A DNA stretch of 64,000 nucleotides from an uncultured Sutterella sp. (GTDB lineage Bacteria > Pseudomonadota > Gammaproteobacteria > Burkholderiales > Burkholderiaceae_F). Location of the stretch: the NCBI GenBank assembly GCA_905197905.1, contig CAJKAP010000001.1, positions 310,001 through 374,000 on the forward strand, written 5' to 3'. Position 1 is the first letter of the stretch, and the number at the start of each line of letters is the position of its first letter. Shown here piece by piece: positions 24,956-33,411 of this stretch. A model generated the notes under the pieces. It had not been told where the DNA came from and did no database searches. It worked only from the letters and a program-made list of their open reading frames with translations. The position numbers and the translations under genes are program-made.

Positions 24956-25753
24956 TTACCTCAAGGCTTCCATGTTTTTCAACGACTCGAGCGCATTTTC
25001 TGAAGACTCTTCTTTTGGCGTCTTCGCGCTACTGGGTGTCTTATCTCGCTGGTTCTTGGGGTCATCGTCCGCTAGCCAGCCTAAGCGATAATGTGCACCA
25101 ATTTGCCCCAGCGCTGACTCGCGATCGACAATACGAATCGCGGCTTTGTCTGTTGGGCAAACTTTTTCGCAAATCCCGCAGCCTGTGCACTTTTCAGGCT
25201 TAATCACGGGACGGAGCATGGCATGTTTGCTCAAACCTCGAGAAAGGGGATCGAGCACAATGGCTTTGTCGCTCTCTGGGCATTCGCGGTAGCACACCTC
25301 ACAGCGTAGGCCTTGAAAAGAAAGGCAAGAGGCGGGATCAACCAACGCAACCCCCATTCTGGCGTCTTCAATTTTTTCGAGTTTGGGGTCAAGCGCCCCT
25401 GTGGGGCACGCCTTCACACAAGGCATGTCGTGACAGAGGTAGCAAGGTGTCTCGCGTGGAATGAAAAAAGGCGTGCCAGTGGGCGCTGGGTCGCTTGGCG
25501 AAGCCAGGCGCAGCGTTTTATAAGGACAAGCCGTCACGCACTGTCCACAGCGAGAGCAGGCCGCCAGAAAGCGTGCCATATCATGTGTGGCACTCAAAGC
25601 GCCAGGCGGCTGTGGAACCCAGCGGGCTTGTGTTTCTCTTGTGCCCATGATGCCAAAACCCCAAGCTAGCACCACACCTGCAGCCGAAAGCTCGATGGTG
25701 TGCGTGAGAAGGTCTCGACGCGTGAGCGAAAAAGACGGTTTAACCGGTTTCAT
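24956..25753 (-). CDS. napG: Periplasmic ferredoxin-type quinol dehydrogenase subunit
   Basis: 265 residues with four [4Fe-4S] motifs: CSRCGQCVTACP, CYLCHDMPCVKACP, CEVCYRECPE and CTGCGICEKVCP. The N-terminus carries a Tat-like signal (SLTRRDLLTH followed by a hydrophobic stretch). The ATG at 25753 is chosen; a TTG six codons upstream (25771) is also possible but borders a stable hairpin. NapG relays electrons from NapH to NapB. The C-terminal 35 residues are charged and low complexity. Confidence 0.93.
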   Translation of the reverse strand: MKPVKPSFSLTRRDLLTHTIELSAAGVVLAWGFGIMGTRETQARWVPQPPGALSATHDMARFLAACSRCGQCVTACPYKTLRLASPSDPAPTGTPFFIPRETPCYLCHDMPCVKACPTGALDPKLEKIEDARMGVALVDPASCLSFQGLRCEVCYRECPESDKAIVLDPLSRGLSKHAMLRPVIKPEKCTGCGICEKVCPTDKAAIRIVDRESALGQIGAHYRLGWLADDDPKNQRDKTPSSAKTPKEESSENALESLKNMEALR

Positions 25754-25772
25754 GAGAGAAAAAGCGGGCAAT

Positions 25773-25801
25773 GAGCAGGTCTCTCAGTGAGAAACCTGCT
25801 C
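25773..25801 (-). other. Intercistronic hairpin between napA and napG
   Basis: GAGCAGGT (25773-25780) pairs with ACCTGCTC (25794-25801), with further pairing inside. There is no T-run, so it more likely protects the napA end of the mRNA or moderates expression than terminates. Confidence 0.5.
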
Positions 25802-25849
25802 AAGTCTAGGGAAGCGTGGGAATCGCAATAGATTTCCACCCACTGGCCG

Positions 25850-28573
25850 TTAGGCCTTCACCACTTTGACCGCGGTCTTCTTGAAGTCAGGTTCAAGCGA
25901 GATCGGATCTGCAGCATCAATCACGACGGCGTTAGTTTTCACGGTCGGATCGAAGAAGGCGAGCCAAGTCATACCGCGCGGCATGAGGTTACGATGCTTC
26001 GTTTCCACAATCGCTTCGCACTCCCCATGGCGGCTGGTGACACGAGCCTTCTGACCACGAGCAAGACCTCGGGCTTCTGCGTCAGCCGGGTGCATGTAAA
26101 GGAGGGCGTTCGCTTCCGAGCGCACTAATTCAGGCACGCGACCCGTCATCGAACCCGTGTGCCAATGCTCAAGGATACGACCCGTAGAGAGCCACAAATC
26201 ATAGGTCTGATCGGGCTGTTCAACGGGAGCCGCATACGGACGGAAGAAGATCTTCGCCTTACCAGGATGCTTTTGTGCTTCCTTATTGGTGACGCTGTAG
26301 AGGTCACCACTCGGGATTTCTTTCATCAGGGGACCGTAGAAAAGGTTATCGGCCTTAGCGTACGGGTCGTACTCGGTGTTAAAGCGATAAAGCGTTTCTT
26401 TCCCGTCCACCACAGGCCAGAGCAAACCACGGCTCTTCGGGTCCTGATAGGTATCGAAGTCCGCCAAGTCGTGGGCATGGCCTACCGTGAATTCACGGTA
26501 TTCGTTAAAGAGCGCCTTTTCTGGGAAGTAGGGAAGGCCTAAGGCGTCGCCCGTAGCGTTCTTTTCGTTGGGGTAAAGGGGATCGGGCCAGACACCTTTG
26601 CGCTTTTCGTTCGGGGCAAAGAGCACATCAAAAAGCGTAGCTTCAGGATCGACTCCCGCGAGCACGTCGGGGAGCTGATCATTGGGCACGCCCTTTAAGG
26701 GCTGAGCACCCCAAGTTTCTTTCACTTTGAAGCGCTTGGCGAATTCCATCATCGTCCACATATCCGTGCGAGCTTCGCCCGGAGCATCAACAACCTGATG
26801 CCAGCCTTGCGTACGACGTTCAGCGTTCCCATAAAGACCCCACTTTTCAAAGTGACCCGCCACTGGGAGAATCAAGTCGGCAACACCTGCGGAGAAGGTT
26901 GGGTAGATGTCAGAGACGACCACAAAGTTTTCTGGATCGCGAGCCGCTTTAATCCAGTGCGTATTGTTTGGTGTTGACTGGAAGATATTGACGACTTGCG
27001 TCCAGACGAAATTAATCGACTTATCTTCAAGACCGCGCATAATTCCCATCAAGCTCGCGCCCACTTTGGGGTTCAGCGTGCCAGCGGGCAGTTGCCAGAT
27101 CGATTCCGTGCGTTGACGGTGTTTGGGGTTGGCAACGAGCATATCTGCTGGGAGACGATGCGAGAAAGCACCGACTTCACGAGCAGAGCCGCAAGCAGAA
27201 GGCTGACCGGTGAGCGAGAAAGCGCCGTTACCCGGTTTGGCGTGCTTACCTAAGAGAAGATGGATGGAGTAGACGAGTTCATTTACCCACACGCCGCGCT
27301 GATGCTGGTTAAAGCCCATGCACCAGTAGCTCATGAGGTTGCGTTTTGTGTCGCAAACGAGGTCTGCTAAGTCCATCAACTTCTTTTTGAACGTATCGAG
27401 CGACTCATCAGCGTCACCTTTAGCGAGTTCGGCCACAAAGTCGAGATCGTAGGGTTCCACGCCTTTGCGGAAATCTTCGAGCGTGATTTGCCAGTGCTTA
27501 CCCGCGGTGGCGCCAGAATTTTTCTGTTCAACTTCCGTTCCCGCCTTGAGGCCCATCCCGCGGGCTTCGTTCGCGTCGAGCGTCACTTTCAACTGACGTG
27601 CCATCACGTCTTTTTCAGCTGGGTAGGCAAATTTGTCGGTATTGCGAAGTCCGTAACCAATGTCGGTGACGCCCGCAGCAAAGATGCAGTGCTTATTCAC
27701 AAAGTCCTGATCAACCACGTTGCGACGCAGAATTTCGCGCAACAAGAAGTTCGCAATGGCCAAATCCGTGCTGGGCTTAAAGATAATCGTCAAATCCGAG
27801 AAGTCAGAGCTCGTGTTGCGGAAGGTCGTCAAATTGATGACTTTCGTCGCTTTATGGCTGAGTTTGCGGTCTACCACACGCGACCAGAGCACAGGGTGGG
27901 CTTCAGCCATGTTGTTGCCCCAAAGGAGCATCAAGTCAGACTTTTCAATGTCGGCGTAGTTGTTTGCTGGTTCATCAATCCCGAAGACTTGATAAAAGCC
28001 CACCACAGCGCTTGCCATACAGAGGCGCGCATTGGGGTCGATATTGTTCGAGCGAAAGCCCCCTTTCCAGAGTTTGCTTGCGGTATAGGCTTCGGGAATC
28101 GTGTACTGGCCAGAGCCACAAAGACCAATCCCCGCAGGGCCCTTAGCCTGGTAGACGCGTTTAAACTGGCGAGCCATTTCATCAAAAGCTTCATCCCAAG
28201 AGACTGGCGTAAATTCGCCATTCTTGTCGAACTTGCCATTCTTTTTGCGCATCAAGGGACGCGTGAGGCGATCCTTCCCATAAAGAATCTTGGTGTTGAA
28301 GTAGCCCTTCACACAGTTAAGACCACGATTGACGGGAGAGTCAGGGTCACCCATCGTGGCGACAACGCGACCGTCTTTCACACCGACCTGCAAACCGCAA
28401 CCGGTTCCGCAGAAGCGGCAGACACCTTTGTGCCAAGCGATGCCATCTTTTGTGGCAGCAGCGGCCTGGGCCTCAGCTTTAGAAACGATAGGAATCCCGA
28501 CGCTCATTGCGGCGGAAGTGGCAAGACCAGTCTTCAAAAGGCGACGACGGGTAGCATTGACAGGATTTGTCAT
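25850..28573 (-). CDS. napA: Periplasmic nitrate reductase catalytic subunit
   Basis: 907-residue molybdoenzyme reducing nitrate to nitrite in the periplasm. Tat signal TRRRLLKTG (residues 8-16) then a hydrophobic stretch. The [4Fe-4S] site is Cys52, Cys55, Cys59, Cys87. The Mo ligand is Cys185 in NARLCMASAVVGF. The bis-MGD-binding blocks and C-terminal dinucleotide-binding domain (LWLSTGRILEHWHTGSMTGR) are intact. AAGGAG precedes the ATG. It is second in a napDAGHB operon, a NapC-less arrangement. Regulation by the neighbouring NarXL is plausible. Confidence 0.96.
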   Translation of the reverse strand: MTNPVNATRRRLLKTGLATSAAMSVGIPIVSKAEAQAAAATKDGIAWHKGVCRFCGTGCGLQVGVKDGRVVATMGDPDSPVNRGLNCVKGYFNTKILYGKDRLTRPLMRKKNGKFDKNGEFTPVSWDEAFDEMARQFKRVYQAKGPAGIGLCGSGQYTIPEAYTASKLWKGGFRSNNIDPNARLCMASAVVGFYQVFGIDEPANNYADIEKSDLMLLWGNNMAEAHPVLWSRVVDRKLSHKATKVINLTTFRNTSSDFSDLTIIFKPSTDLAIANFLLREILRRNVVDQDFVNKHCIFAAGVTDIGYGLRNTDKFAYPAEKDVMARQLKVTLDANEARGMGLKAGTEVEQKNSGATAGKHWQITLEDFRKGVEPYDLDFVAELAKGDADESLDTFKKKLMDLADLVCDTKRNLMSYWCMGFNQHQRGVWVNELVYSIHLLLGKHAKPGNGAFSLTGQPSACGSAREVGAFSHRLPADMLVANPKHRQRTESIWQLPAGTLNPKVGASLMGIMRGLEDKSINFVWTQVVNIFQSTPNNTHWIKAARDPENFVVVSDIYPTFSAGVADLILPVAGHFEKWGLYGNAERRTQGWHQVVDAPGEARTDMWTMMEFAKRFKVKETWGAQPLKGVPNDQLPDVLAGVDPEATLFDVLFAPNEKRKGVWPDPLYPNEKNATGDALGLPYFPEKALFNEYREFTVGHAHDLADFDTYQDPKSRGLLWPVVDGKETLYRFNTEYDPYAKADNLFYGPLMKEIPSGDLYSVTNKEAQKHPGKAKIFFRPYAAPVEQPDQTYDLWLSTGRILEHWHTGSMTGRVPELVRSEANALLYMHPADAEARGLARGQKARVTSRHGECEAIVETKHRNLMPRGMTWLAFFDPTVKTNAVVIDAADPISLEPDFKKTAVKVVKA

Positions 28574-28795
28574 GAGGTTCTCCTTGCGTGGGAAGTCGCT
28601 CCCCTAGGGGTCGTGATCGGGCTGGCCTATAGGTGATCCGAGTGGACCAAGGGGTTGGTCTGATGGGCTCAGAAGAAAAGCTTGGGATTTTCTTCATTGA
28701 GCCCGTAGGGGGTCAGGATCGATTTGGTCAGTGAACGATCAGGCTTTGGAAAGCTGAGGAAGCGATTCCTTTTTGACAGTTAAAAAGTTGCGACG

Positions 28796-29065
28796 TCACT
28801 CGCTTTTGGTGGGCTCTTCACCTGCTGCCATTTCGTCAGCGAAGTAGTGATTGATAAGACTCACGTCCATCACCCCTTCGAGATGACGAATCGCATCGAA
28901 CGTACTCACCTCATCGCTCGTGGTTTCACCTTCGATCACGGCGATGGCACGGGAGTGCTCTTCATCGACTTGGAAAACTTCCACATTCGGCGTGGCCTTA
29001 ACGGCCTCAAGTGTGGCAGCCATGGTTTCGGGTTGAAAAGCAATCAAGATGCTGGAGTAGTTCAT
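28796..29065 (-). CDS. napD: NapA maturation chaperone
   Basis: 89-residue cytosolic chaperone that binds the NapA Tat signal peptide and holds the precursor until the Mo cofactor is inserted. It has the ferredoxin-like NapD pattern: SSILIAFQPETMAATLEAVK, NVEVFQVDEEHSRAIAVIE, and HLEGVMDVSLINHYFADE at the C-terminus. The ATG at 29065 is favoured over a TTG six codons upstream. It is first gene of the operon, 222 bases before napA. Confidence 0.92.
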   Translation of the reverse strand: MNYSSILIAFQPETMAATLEAVKATPNVEVFQVDEEHSRAIAVIEGETTSDEVSTFDAIRHLEGVMDVSLINHYFADEMAAGEEPTKSE

Positions 29066-29343
29066 GAGTGTTATCTCTACCAAAAGAAACGAGAAAAATC
29101 ACATCAGACACGATGGCATGGCCATCAGTCTTAATGACATTGTAGGAAGCAACCTGGCTAAAAAGAATCTGCGCTATGGGAGAGGGGGTCTCTCCCAGAC
29201 GGGATTGGCATTAACCCTGAGGCAAGGAGAAATTCTCAGAGGAAAATTAAGGCTTTTGAGCGAGTTGCTATAAGTGTGAAAAGCCTTTGAGGCTATCCCC
29301 AAAAAGAATAACGAAAGTGCTTTTCAAGAGGCGAAAAACCTCG
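29066..29343. other. nap promoter region, no gene seen
   Basis: About 280 bases between napD and the terminator of the aldo/keto reductase gene. It must contain the nap promoter reading leftwards. I do not see a clean FNR palindrome, and I could not assign NarL heptamers with confidence. Confidence 0.4.
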
Positions 29344-29377
29344 AAAAAATTAGACCCTAGGGTAAATCCTAGGGTCT
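29344..29377 (-). terminator. Rho-independent terminator after the aldo/keto reductase gene
   Basis: Perfect 10-base stem AGACCCTAGG (29352-29361) / CCTAGGGTCT (29368-29377), followed on the minus strand by AATTTTTTC. Confidence 0.92.
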
Positions 29378-29405
29378 CGAAAAGTGTAGCAGAAAAGCCG
29401 CGAAA

Positions 29406-30260
29406 TTAGAAGGTAACCGTATCTGGGTGAAGTCCCGAGAAGGCGGTTTGCGGCATCGCATCGAGCTCTTCCATCGCTTCTTTATCAAGGCTCAACTTAA
29501 AGACTTCCATGTTGAGCTTTTGGTGCTGCATATCCAGAGCCTTCACAATCGGCATAAAACCGTGATCAAGGCTCCAGCGAAGCGCGACCTGCGCAGGCGT
29601 CATATTGAGGCGCTGAGCAATCGCCATGATGGTGGGATTGCGCACTAGCATACCGCGACCCAATGGGCTCCAAGCCTGAATCGCAATATTGTGGCGGAAG
29701 CAGAAATTGACGGCGGCATTTTGTGGGTAACCTGGGTGCAATTCCAATTGATTGACCATCGGGGCAATACGCGCACGAGCCATCATCGGCACCAAATGGT
29801 GGGGGAGGAAGTTACAGACCCCAATGGCGCGTACACGGCCTTCCTCGTAGAGCTCTTCCATGGCACGCCATGTGCCCACATTAAGACTCTGCCAAATCAT
29901 CGGCTCGCCCTGAGCGGTCGGCCAATGAATGAGAAGGAGGTCAAGGTAGCTCGTCTTTAGCTGTTCGAGCATCTCAGCGAGTGCTTTTCTCACGCCCTCG
30001 GGATGACGGTGCGTCACCCAGATTTTGCTTGTGAGGAAAAACTCTTCACGCGGAATCATCGAATCGCGGATCGCGCGCCCAAGAGCGGGTGCGTTGCTAT
30101 AAATCTGTGCCGTATCAAAGGAGCGATAACCAAACTGGATCGCCGAGGAGACCGCACTTAATAAAGGAGTGTCGTTAGGAACTTGCCACGTACCAAAGGA
30201 CATGCAAGGCATCTGCACGCCATTGGGCAGTTCTAACTTATCTTGAAAAGAGTGAAACAC
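29406..30260 (-). CDS. Aldo/keto reductase
   Basis: 284-residue cytosolic NADPH-dependent oxidoreductase with a TIM-barrel fold. The catalytic tetrad is visible: Asp and Tyr in FDTAQIYSNAPALG (about 49-62), Lys in LTSKIW (near 80), His in LLIHWP (near 112). NADP-binding elements include IQAWSPLGRG and the later ALRWSLDHGFMPIVK. It resembles DkgA/morphine-dehydrogenase-type AKRs that reduce 2,5-diketogluconate, methylglyoxal or other carbonyls; the substrate is not predictable. Single-gene unit with its own terminator. Confidence 0.93.
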   Translation of the reverse strand: MFHSFQDKLELPNGVQMPCMSFGTWQVPNDTPLLSAVSSAIQFGYRSFDTAQIYSNAPALGRAIRDSMIPREEFFLTSKIWVTHRHPEGVRKALAEMLEQLKTSYLDLLLIHWPTAQGEPMIWQSLNVGTWRAMEELYEEGRVRAIGVCNFLPHHLVPMMARARIAPMVNQLELHPGYPQNAAVNFCFRHNIAIQAWSPLGRGMLVRNPTIMAIAQRLNMTPAQVALRWSLDHGFMPIVKALDMQHQKLNMEVFKLSLDKEAMEELDAMPQTAFSGLHPDTVTF

Positions 30261-30590
30261 TTACAGCAACTCCTGAGTTTTTTGTGCGCTCAGATCGACG
30301 TGGTTGGGGACATCGCACACAAGGTGGCAATCAATATCGGGGAATAAAGGTGGGCAAGAGCGCGAAGAGGTATCTAGCACGTGAAACTGTCTCTTTTTCA
30401 CTCGCGTGACACCAGTTTTTCTTTCAAAGCGCACTCATTGCGAACTTCATAGCATACATGATACTGAATGTCGAAAGATTTGAGTTTGATCAAAGTCGAC
30501 TCTTTCTTCTCTAGCGCGAAGAAAAACGAGAAAAAAGAGAAAATCCGAGAAAAAGTGAGAATTTTCGCTCATGAAGCGTATCATTTGACT
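30261..30590. other. Gap upstream of the repeat-protein gene
   Basis: 330 bases with no supported gene. It contains the palindrome TTTGATCAAA (30485-30494) and a purine-rich tract from about 30515 to 30560. The promoter of the next gene is presumably here. Confidence 0.35.
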
Positions 30591-30616
30591 AGCGTTTTTA
30601 AAAACGCTTCTTTTTT
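30591..30616 (+). terminator. Perfect palindrome with T-run just before the repeat-protein gene
   Basis: AGCGTTTTTAAAAACGCT (30591-30608) is followed by TCTTTTTT, a terminator shape, yet it sits only 15 bases before the start codon of the next gene on the same strand. It may act as an attenuator. Confidence 0.6.
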
Positions 30617-30630
30617 GTAGGACCAACTCA

Positions 30631-30996
30631 ATGATGAAACGACAACTTTTCGTGGCACTCCTTTTAAGTGCAACGCTCTCGTCTGCTTTTGCTATGCGCT
30701 CCATGCCTGAACTCTCTCCAGGCGGAAGTGCCTATTCCTCTAACGGTGATTCCGCTCACCGCATAGGCAGTACGACATATTTTTCCGATGGAACAAGTGC
30801 GACGCCTATCGGCAACACCACGTACTATTCCGACGGTCGCTCTTCTATGGATATAGGAAATACAACCTACCATTCAGATGGTTCTTCGACCATGCATATT
30901 GGCAATACGGACTATCACTCGGATGGCACAAGCTCTACTCGCATTGGCAATACTGTCTACCATTCTGATGGCTCGAGCACGATGCTCATGCCTTAA
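30631..30996 (+). CDS. Secreted tandem-repeat protein of unknown function
   Basis: 121 residues. N-terminal signal peptide (about 1-21, ending SAFA), then five 15-residue repeats of the form IGNTTYHSDGSSTMH (consensus I-G-N-T-x-Y-x-S-D-G-x-S) running to the C-terminus. The repeats are evenly spaced and rich in Ser, Thr, Asp, Gly and Tyr, suggesting a small beta-solenoid or repeat fold in the periplasm or at the cell surface. Two adjacent ATG codons (30631, 30634) could start it. Family not recognised. Similar AGCGTT/AACGCT stems flank the gene on both sides. Confidence 0.75.
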   Translation: MMKRQLFVALLLSATLSSAFAMRSMPELSPGGSAYSSNGDSAHRIGSTTYFSDGTSATPIGNTTYYSDGRSSMDIGNTTYHSDGSSTMHIGNTDYHSDGTSSTRIGNTVYHSDGSSTMLMP

Positions 30997-31007
30997 AAGT
31001 GTTTTTT

Positions 31008-31024
31008 AGCGTTAAATAAACGCT
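31008..31024 (+). repeat. Inverted repeat AGCGTT/AACGCT downstream of the repeat-protein gene
   Basis: Stem AGCGTT (31008-31013) / AACGCT (31019-31024), loop AAATA. It shares its stem with the palindrome at 30591-30608 on the other side of the gene. Confidence 0.5.
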
Positions 31025-31038
31025 AGAGGTAGAAAATA

Positions 31039-31082
31039 AGAGAAATTTCTCAGCCTTGTGGCTAGGAGTTTCTCTTTTTTGT
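31039..31082 (+). terminator. Rho-independent terminator after the repeat-protein gene
   Basis: AGAGAAA (31039-31045) pairs with TTTCTCT (31070-31076) with an inner AGCC/GGCT stem, followed by T. Confidence 0.85.
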
Positions 31083-31185
31083 TGTTCTTGGAGAAGGAAA
31101 CGTTCAAAATAGAAGTAGTTTGTGATATTCTGAGAAACTCGCAAAAAAACATTCCCCCATTCAAGTTTATTTAGCGCACTTTATC

Positions 31186-32553
31186 ATGCAGCATGATCTT
31201 TTTACTTGGATTCTGATTCTCGCCTGCTTACTCTGCCTTGGGGCAGGGATTGTCTGGCAGGTCTTCCGCCGTTTTGACGGTCGACGTGCTCAGAAAAAAG
31301 TTCATCGTCGTGTGGAACGCGTGGGTCGTCGCCCCGAGGCGAACCTCCCAAAAACGCCCAATAGCGAAGAAGAGAATAAGGACGCCCCCAGAGAATATCA
31401 GGGTGTGACGCGTCCAGTCATGCTTGCCATTACAACGCTCCCAGATCGTTTGAGCGCCTCCGACCTTTTTATTCAGCGTGCGCTTGAAATTGACGAGCCT
31501 TTTTATAACGAAATTCCCATTGATCCCAAAGAGTTAAAGCCGCTCGAGGCACTCTTTGCGCGTAACGTGGCCTTAGCGCGAGTGCCGGGCGACGATTTAA
31601 GCCGCTACGTTTATTCGCTTAACTTCTCGCACATGATTCAAGAAGCCTATTTGAAGGGCTTTATGCCGCATCCAAATGCGACTTCAGCAGACTTGTCGAT
31701 TGTGGCTTTGGATGAGCACGCACAGCCTCTGGGCGACGTGATGCCAGTAGAAGACTTTGGCTTTGGGGTGGAATCTCACGTGCAAACGCTTTGGGAGCTT
31801 TGCAACCCTGTTGAAAAGAAGCACGAATTAAACGATTTGCTCGAAGAAGAGCTCTCGCTGGTGCGCAATTTAATGCCTCGTGCGAAGCTTTTAGTCGCTG
31901 CAGTGCAGGGTGTTGCCTGGACCGCGCATTGGGACGAACTCTTTGACTTGGTTCGCGATGTGCGCCGTGTGGGCGCTCAGCCAGGAAAGGCGCAGGAGCG
32001 TTGTGACCGTATTGATGCCCTCGCGAAAAAACTCTACGCCATTAATGCACGTATTGACGTCACCATTCAGACAATGGTGAAAAATATCCGCACGCCGCTT
32101 GAAGCCGATATGGCGCTCACCAATGCTGTGGCCTACATGATTGAGCGTGAACTCTCTGTGCTCTTCTTGCGCGTTTTGGCGCTCATCCGTGTGATGAGCG
32201 GGGATACGTACTTGCATAGCATTCACTGCTCGAGCAATATCGCCAAGAACGTGCTCCTCTTCCCTGACTTTAAGGCACTGCTTGAAAAAGCGCAGCAAAT
32301 CGCTTATGAAGCGATGGAAAAACATTCTCGCGGTTACACCGAAGAAGTGATGTCGCTTGTGGGTCAGGTGAAAAAGGACGCTGAGGCGCTTGAGCGCGAA
32401 TATGAAGAATCGATGAAGTGCTTGAAGGCGGATATGTTGCGCGTTCAGGCGAGCGTTGACCAGTTCCTCATTTTGCAGAGCCGCCCGCGTCGCTTTGCAG
32501 TGAAGCTGAACCCTGACAACACCATTGCTGCTTTGTTGATTCTTGAACACTAA
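31186..32553 (+). CDS. Membrane-anchored alpha-helical protein of unknown function
   Basis: 455 residues. One N-terminal membrane helix (about 6-26, WILILACLLCLGAGIVWQVF), a basic juxtamembrane stretch (RRFDGRRAQKKVHRRVERVGRR), a charged linker, then a mostly helical soluble domain (about 80-455) presumably in the cytoplasm. The first block, YVYSLNFSHMIQEAYLKGFM, and a late coiled-coil-like segment (EEVMSLVGQVKKDAEALERE) are noticeable. The single N-terminal anchor recalls ZipA-like topology, but I see no real homology. It ends 10 bases before the MazG-type gene, so the two are probably co-transcribed. Confidence 0.7.
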   Translation: MQHDLFTWILILACLLCLGAGIVWQVFRRFDGRRAQKKVHRRVERVGRRPEANLPKTPNSEEENKDAPREYQGVTRPVMLAITTLPDRLSASDLFIQRALEIDEPFYNEIPIDPKELKPLEALFARNVALARVPGDDLSRYVYSLNFSHMIQEAYLKGFMPHPNATSADLSIVALDEHAQPLGDVMPVEDFGFGVESHVQTLWELCNPVEKKHELNDLLEEELSLVRNLMPRAKLLVAAVQGVAWTAHWDELFDLVRDVRRVGAQPGKAQERCDRIDALAKKLYAINARIDVTIQTMVKNIRTPLEADMALTNAVAYMIERELSVLFLRVLALIRVMSGDTYLHSIHCSSNIAKNVLLFPDFKALLEKAQQIAYEAMEKHSRGYTEEVMSLVGQVKKDAEALEREYEESMKCLKADMLRVQASVDQFLILQSRPRRFAVKLNPDNTIAALLILEH

Positions 32554-32563
32554 GCTCCTCGCT

Positions 32564-33358
32564 ATGGCAGACGATACTTCAGAGAAAAAAGCCACTTTTC
32601 GTATTGATAGCGAAAAGCAGAACCCGCTTTCTGCGGACACGGTGCGCGCGATTTGTGCCTTCCGTGATGAGAGAAATTGGCGCCCTTTTCATAATTTGAA
32701 GGATCTCGCGCTTTCTCTCAATCTAGAAGCTGCGGAGCTCCTTGAGTGTTTTCAGTGGACGGGACGCGAAGAAGATCGCCCTGAAGAGCGTGAACACATG
32801 GCGGAAGAGCTCGCCGATGTGTTGATCTATGCCGCGCTTTTTGCCGATCGTGCAGGGTTTTCTTTGGACGAAATCGTCAAGCGCAAACTAATCAAGAATC
32901 TCGAAAAATATCCTCTCCCAGGAGAGCCTGCCCAACCCGATCAAGCCGTTGCAGAAGAAAGCACTGCTAGTGAAGAGGCAAAAACAGCGTCCAGGAATGA
33001 GCTCAAGTTGCCACTGAGCCTTGCTGAAATTGACGCGTGGATTAAAAGCCTCGAAGCGGAAGAGCCCGTAGGCGAATGGACGGCAGACCCAGAAGGTCGC
33101 TTCACGTATGTGAAATATTCTCCTCGCACGCTTGCACTTTGGGGTGCTTTGAAAGAAGTGAAACTCACGACCAGCGAGACACCAGACGAAGTGATGGCGC
33201 TTTTCTCTGAGTCCACCGTTGGCGCAAGCGCCACCACACTTATTGAACGTTTAGCGCGTATGGTGAGACTCGAGCGGATGCGAGACGGCATTTTCCTCGA
33301 AGCGCAAACACGAGGCGTGCTCCTTCGCGTCTTCAAAGCTTTGCGAGCCATGCTCTAA
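32564..33358 (+). CDS. MazG-like nucleotide pyrophosphohydrolase with a C-terminal extension
   Basis: 264 residues. The N-terminal all-alpha NTP-PPase domain (about 25-110) has FRDERNWRPFHNLKDLALSL, the metal-binding EAAELLE and EELADVLIYAALFADRAG, as in RS21-C6/dCTPase-type house-cleaning enzymes that hydrolyse non-canonical dNTPs to monophosphates. The remaining 150 residues, with an acidic linker and an unrecognised helical domain, are unusual for the family. An ATG start at 32564 is preferred; a TTG start at 32543 would overlap the upstream gene. A terminator follows directly. Confidence 0.85.
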   Translation: MADDTSEKKATFRIDSEKQNPLSADTVRAICAFRDERNWRPFHNLKDLALSLNLEAAELLECFQWTGREEDRPEEREHMAEELADVLIYAALFADRAGFSLDEIVKRKLIKNLEKYPLPGEPAQPDQAVAEESTASEEAKTASRNELKLPLSLAEIDAWIKSLEAEEPVGEWTADPEGRFTYVKYSPRTLALWGALKEVKLTTSETPDEVMALFSESTVGASATTLIERLARMVRLERMRDGIFLEAQTRGVLLRVFKALRAML

Positions 33359-33362
33359 ACAG

Positions 33363-33389
33363 AAAAAGTCCCGAAATTCGGGACTTTTT
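33363..33389. terminator. Bidirectional terminator between convergent genes
   Basis: AAAAAGTCCCGA (33363-33374) and TCGGGACTTTTT (33378-33389) form a perfect stem with A and T runs on both arms. Confidence 0.95.
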
Positions 33390-33411
33390 GCGATGAGAGA
33401 CAAACTAAAAA

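Noticed and set aside
30485..30494. TTTGATCAAA as an FNR box
   Set aside because: The half-sites touch without the four-base spacer of an FNR site (TTGAT-N4-ATCAA).
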